DNA of 64,000 nucleotides, taken from contig CASDZW010000013.1 of the NCBI GenBank assembly GCA_949285915.1, forward strand, positions 30,279 through 94,278, in the 5' to 3' direction. The translations under genes and the position numbers were made by a program. A model generated the notes under the pieces. That model ran no database searches. It had not been told where the DNA came from and was given only the letters and a program-made list of their open reading frames with translations. This DNA comes from an uncultured Collinsella sp. Its GTDB lineage: Bacteria > Actinomycetota > Coriobacteriia > Coriobacteriales > Coriobacteriaceae. Below are positions 61,195 through 64,000 of the stretch, one piece after another. Positions within the stretch are counted from its first letter, which is position 1. Each line of letters opens with the position of its first letter.

Positions 61195-61966
61195 CGCAAC
61201 TCAGGACGCTTGCACCGCGCCCGCGCCCGCAGACGACGTCATCATCTCCATCCGCGACCTCAAGAAGAGTTTTGGCGATGTCGAGGTCCTGAAGGACATC
61301 TCGCTCGATATTCACAAGGGCGAGGTCGTGGTGGTGCTCGGCCCCTCTGGTTCCGGCAAGTCGACCCTCTTGCGCTGCCTGAATCTGCTTGAGGAGCCTA
61401 CTGCCGGCCAGATTATCTTCGAGGGGCAGGACATTACCGGCTCTAAGGTCAACATCAACAAGGTGCGTGAGCACATGGGGATGGTTTTTCAGCAGTTCAA
61501 CCTGTTCCCGCACAAGGATGCCCTGCACAACGTCATGCTCGCCCAAATGAAGGTCCTCGGGCGCTCCAAGGCCGACGCGGAGCGCATCGCGCGCGAGCAG
61601 CTCGAACGCGTGGGCCTTGCCGACCGCGCCGACCATTACCCCTCCGAGCTCTCGGGCGGCCAGCAGCAGCGCGTCGCCATCGCGCGAGCGCTCGCGATGG
61701 AGCCGCACGTGATGCTCTTTGACGAGGCAACCTCCGCGCTCGATCCGGAGCTTGTGCGCGGCGTGCTCGACGTCATGCGGGAGCTTGCGCAGGGCGGCAT
61801 GACCATGGTCGTCGTCACGCACGAGATGGGTTTTGCGCGCGACGTGGCCGACCGCGTTATCTTCATGGAAGGCGGCGTGATTGTGGAGGAGGGGACGCCC
61901 GAGCAGGTCTTTGAGCATCCCCAAAACGAGCGCACGCGCGCCTTTATTGGCGAGGTGACCGCGTAG
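61187..61966 (+). CDS. Amino-acid ABC transporter ATPase (GlnQ-type)
   Basis: This 259-residue cytoplasmic ATPase has Walker [10 protein letters not shown] at about residues 54-62 and Q-loop [17 protein letters not shown]. The signature is [17 protein letters not shown], Walker [15 protein letters not shown], and switch His [12 protein letters not shown]. These are typical of polar amino-acid importers. The ATG overlaps the permease stop by eight bases, with AAGGGGGAGG upstream, so stoichiometry is probably kept by coupling. Together the three genes form a complete importer. Confidence 0.95.
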   Translation: MPNATQDACTAPAPADDVIISIRDLKKSFGDVEVLKDISLDIHKGEVVVVLGPSGSGKSTLLRCLNLLEEPTAGQIIFEGQDITGSKVNINKVREHMGMVFQQFNLFPHKDALHNVMLAQMKVLGRSKADAERIAREQLERVGLADRADHYPSELSGGQQQRVAIARALAMEPHVMLFDEATSALDPELVRGVLDVMRELAQGGMTMVVVTHEMGFARDVADRVIFMEGGVIVEEGTPEQVFEHPQNERTRAFIGEVTA

Positions 61967-62102
61967 CGGGCCGCTCGTGCGTGCAGCTGCCAGGCTGCCT
62001 GCGTAGCGCACCGTCGCGACGGGCGGCTGTGTTAGCAGATGGTTGCAAGAGCTGCCCTTGTTGAGGCAAGCGCTTTAGCATGATAAAGTAAACACTCCGC
62101 AT

Positions 62103-62141
62103 ACGGGGTGCGCGGCACTTCAGCTGGGTCGCGCGCCCCGT
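62103..62141 (+). other. GC-rich hairpin in the hisD leader
   Basis: ACGGGGTGCGCG pairs with CGCGCGCCCCGT (one G-T pair) around a 15-base loop, about 50 bases before hisD. GTTTGC follows. It may be the end of an upstream transcript or a leader structure; no histidine-rich leader peptide was found. Confidence 0.5.
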
Positions 62142-62192
62142 GTTTGCAAATTACGGATGACATGGCGGCCCTGGGGGCGGCGAGGAGGAGTT

Positions 62193-63629
62193 ATGAGGAC
62201 GGTAACGTTGGCGGCGGGCGAGCGCCTAAAGGCCGCTCAGCTCACGCGCAAGGGCGTGTTGCCGGCAGAGATCGTCGAGGCGGCCCGTGGCATCGTGGCG
62301 CGCGTTCGTGCCGAGGGCGATGCTGCCCTGCGCGACTTTGCGCGCACCTTTGACGGGGTGGAGATCGAGAACCTTCGGCTTCCGGACGAGGCGCTCGACC
62401 GGGCGCTTGATAACGTCGACCCCACGTTTCGTGCTGCGCTTGAGCGCGCTGCGACGCAGATCCGCGCGTTTCACGAGCGCGAGCTCACCCAGAGCTGGTT
62501 CACAACGCGCGCTGACGGCACCCTGCTCGGCGTTCAGGTGACGCCGGTCGCCGCGGCGGGCATCTACGTGCCAGGGGGACGCGCGCAGTACCCCTCGACC
62601 GTTCTCATGAACGCCATCCCGGCCAAGGTGGCCGGCGTGGAGCGCGTGGTCATGGTGACGCCGCCGCAGCGCGATGCCGCCCCGGGCGCACCGGCCATCT
62701 CCCCCTACACGCTCGCTGCGGCAAAGCTCGGCGGCGTGGACGAGGTCTACCTCGTGGGCGGCGCGCAGGCGGTCGCGGCGCTTGCCTACGGTACCGAGAC
62801 GGTGCCTGCGGTCGATGTCATCACCGGCCCCGGCAACGCCTATGTGGCTGCGGCAAAGCAGCTCGTCTCGGGCGATGTGGGCATCGATATGGTCGCCGGC
62901 CCCTCAGAGGTCTGCGTGCTGGCGGATGCCTCTGCCGCCCCTGCCGTGGTGGCAGCAGACCTCATGGCGCAAGCCGAGCACGATCCGCTTGCCGCCTGCT
63001 ACCTTGTCACCTGCGACGCCGCTTTTGCGCGCGCGGTCGAGCGTGCGATTGACACGCTCGTGGCGCAGAGTCCACGTGCCGAGATTACGCGCGCCTCGCT
63101 CGACGCGGAGGGCATGATCATCGTCGCGCCCGACCTCGAGGCCGCCGTCGCCGCGGTGAACACCATCGCGCCGGAGCACCTCGAGCTCCATTGCGCGGAT
63201 GCCATGGCGTTGCTCGGCAAGATCCGCAACGCCGGCGCGATCTTTGTGGGCGCGTGGAGCTCCGAGCCCTTGGGCGATTACGTCGCCGGTCCCAACCACA
63301 CGCTCCCCACGGGCGGGACGGCCCGTTTCTCGAGTCCGCTGTCAGTCGAGGACTTCCAGAAGAAGTCGTCGGTTATCTGCTACACGCCCGAGGGCCTGCT
63401 CGCCGATGCGCCGGCAACGCAGCGTCTGGCAGAGGCCGAGGGACTGTGGGCGCACGCGCTCTCGGCGGGTCTGCGCCGCCGTGTGCTCGAGTGCGGCGCT
63501 GATGCCGTTTCGCCCGAGGCGCTCGAAGGCACCGATCTTACTGCGATCGCCTGGCCGGGCGACGACACCCCGGTGGTCGCGGACGGCGCGTGCGGCGGCG
63601 CCCGTGGCACCCAGGTGGGGGAGGAGTAG
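62193..63629 (+). CDS. hisD: Histidinol dehydrogenase
   Basis: This 478-residue enzyme oxidises histidinol to histidine in two NAD-dependent steps. Conserved segments: TPVAAAGIYVPGGRAQYPST, VGGAQAVAALAYGTETVPAVD (split at the loop), ITGPGNAYVAAAKQLV and DMVAGPSEVCVLAD. The zinc/active-site regions MAQAEHDPLAACYLV and NTIAPEHLELHCAD are present. The C-terminus (about 435-478) is a longer Gly/Ala tail than usual. GAGGAGGAGTT precedes ATG 62193; an earlier in-frame start is poorly placed. hisC begins four bases after its stop, so this is the head of a histidine operon. Confidence 0.96.
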   Translation: MRTVTLAAGERLKAAQLTRKGVLPAEIVEAARGIVARVRAEGDAALRDFARTFDGVEIENLRLPDEALDRALDNVDPTFRAALERAATQIRAFHERELTQSWFTTRADGTLLGVQVTPVAAAGIYVPGGRAQYPSTVLMNAIPAKVAGVERVVMVTPPQRDAAPGAPAISPYTLAAAKLGGVDEVYLVGGAQAVAALAYGTETVPAVDVITGPGNAYVAAAKQLVSGDVGIDMVAGPSEVCVLADASAAPAVVAADLMAQAEHDPLAACYLVTCDAAFARAVERAIDTLVAQSPRAEITRASLDAEGMIIVAPDLEAAVAAVNTIAPEHLELHCADAMALLGKIRNAGAIFVGAWSSEPLGDYVAGPNHTLPTGGTARFSSPLSVEDFQKKSSVICYTPEGLLADAPATQRLAEAEGLWAHALSAGLRRRVLECGADAVSPEALEGTDLTAIAWPGDDTPVVADGACGGARGTQVGEE

Positions 63630-63632
63630 GCC

Positions 63633-64000
63633 ATGGCCCAGCTCTCCGAGCGCATGCGCGCCCTCGTTCAGCCGCATCTGGCCGATATTGAGCCCTACGA
63701 CCCGGCGTTCTCGCCGTGCAAGATCAACCTTTCGGCCAACGAGAACACCTATCCCTTGCCCGCGGGCGTGCGCGAGGCCATCGACCGCGCACTTGCCGCC
63801 ACGCCGCTCAACCGCTACCCCGACCCCATGGCAAACGAGCTGCGTGACGAGCTGGCAAGCCGCCACGGCCTCGCGCGTGAGAACGTCTGCGTGGGCAACG
63901 GTGGCGACGAGCTCCTCTTCAACTTCCTGCTCGCCTTTGGCGGACCCGGGCGCACGCTTGTGACCTGCCCGCCCGACTTCAGCGAGTACGGGTTTTTCGC
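63633..64000 (+). CDS. hisC: Histidinol-phosphate aminotransferase, N-terminal part
   Basis: The window ends 122 codons into this gene. The visible part begins MAQLSERMRALVQPHLADIE and contains INLSANENTYPLPAGV, NRYPDPMANELRDELASRHG and CVGNGGDELLFNFLLAFGGP. These are the usual opening of fold-type I HisC, with the N-terminal substrate arm and the PLP-phosphate glycine loop. The PLP lysine lies beyond the edge. GGGGGAGGAG, ending within the hisD stop region, precedes the ATG. It follows hisD by three bases and is probably coupled. Confidence 0.93.
   Translation, partial: MAQLSERMRALVQPHLADIEPYDPAFSPCKINLSANENTYPLPAGVREAIDRALAATPLNRYPDPMANELRDELASRHGLARENVCVGNGGDELLFNFLLAFGGPGRTLVTCPPDFSEYGFF

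Overview
The window is high-GC DNA with short intergenic gaps, strong GGAGG-type ribosome binding sites and frequent start/stop overlaps. Firmicute-like sugar modules (lactose-class and mannose-class PTS, tagatose-6-phosphate pathway, class II GalT) sit in a GC-rich actinobacterial-looking background. Together these suggest a gut Coriobacteriia genome, most likely Collinsella or a close relative. The genus call is an inference from gene content only.

Layout. 1-5.6 kb (minus strand): a membrane protein cut by the window edge, tRNA-Glu, a small IorA-like iron-sulfur protein coupled to a SlyD-like isomerase, two coupled repeat-type proteins, and a NusG_II-domain protein. 5.8-11.7 kb: an iron alcohol dehydrogenase, then an FMN riboswitch controlling ribU, a fused double EcfA ATPase, ecfT and two FMN-binding split-barrel paralogues. 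11.8-15.8 kb: an M24 peptidase whose C-terminus runs through a hairpin repeat, then three tandem HAD phosphatases. 15.9-20.7 kb: argCJBD. tRNA-Thr follows.

21.0-34.7 kb is a host-glycan locus: GH35 beta-galactosidase, mannose-class PTS IIB-IIC-IID, an unrecognised membrane protein, IIA, a GntR/UTRA regulator, agaS and nagA. It faces galT, galK and galM on the other strand. This fits uptake of galacto-N-biose, lacto-N-biose or GalNAc, with amino sugar going through NagA/AgaS and galactose through the Leloir route. 34.9-37.8 kb holds three sugar regulators (LacI, DeoR, LacI). 38.2-45.5 kb is lactose PTS catabolism: lacE, lacG, lacF (opposite strand), lacABC and a class II GatY-type aldolase instead of LacD. 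Pyruvate kinase follows.

47.4-49.0 kb is a small accessory island: a lone AbiEi-like protein with a nuclease-like C-terminus, bracketed by two copies of a three-armed repeat. 49.0-64 kb is mostly housekeeping: threonine aldolase, hisS, ppc, a frameshifted XRE regulator, a HAD phosphatase, aspS carrying an internal out-of-frame deletion, an amino-acid ABC transporter whose permease has an extra extracytoplasmic domain, then hisD and the start of hisC.

Two dispersed repeat families are the least explained signal. One (20.7, 47.4 and 48.9 kb) has three alternating arms whose centres are always 31 and 42 bases apart, in either orientation. The other (7.1, 11.8 and 45.6 kb) has a shared 27-base GC-rich core inside arms that differ between copies but remain self-complementary; each copy lies at a gene 3' end.
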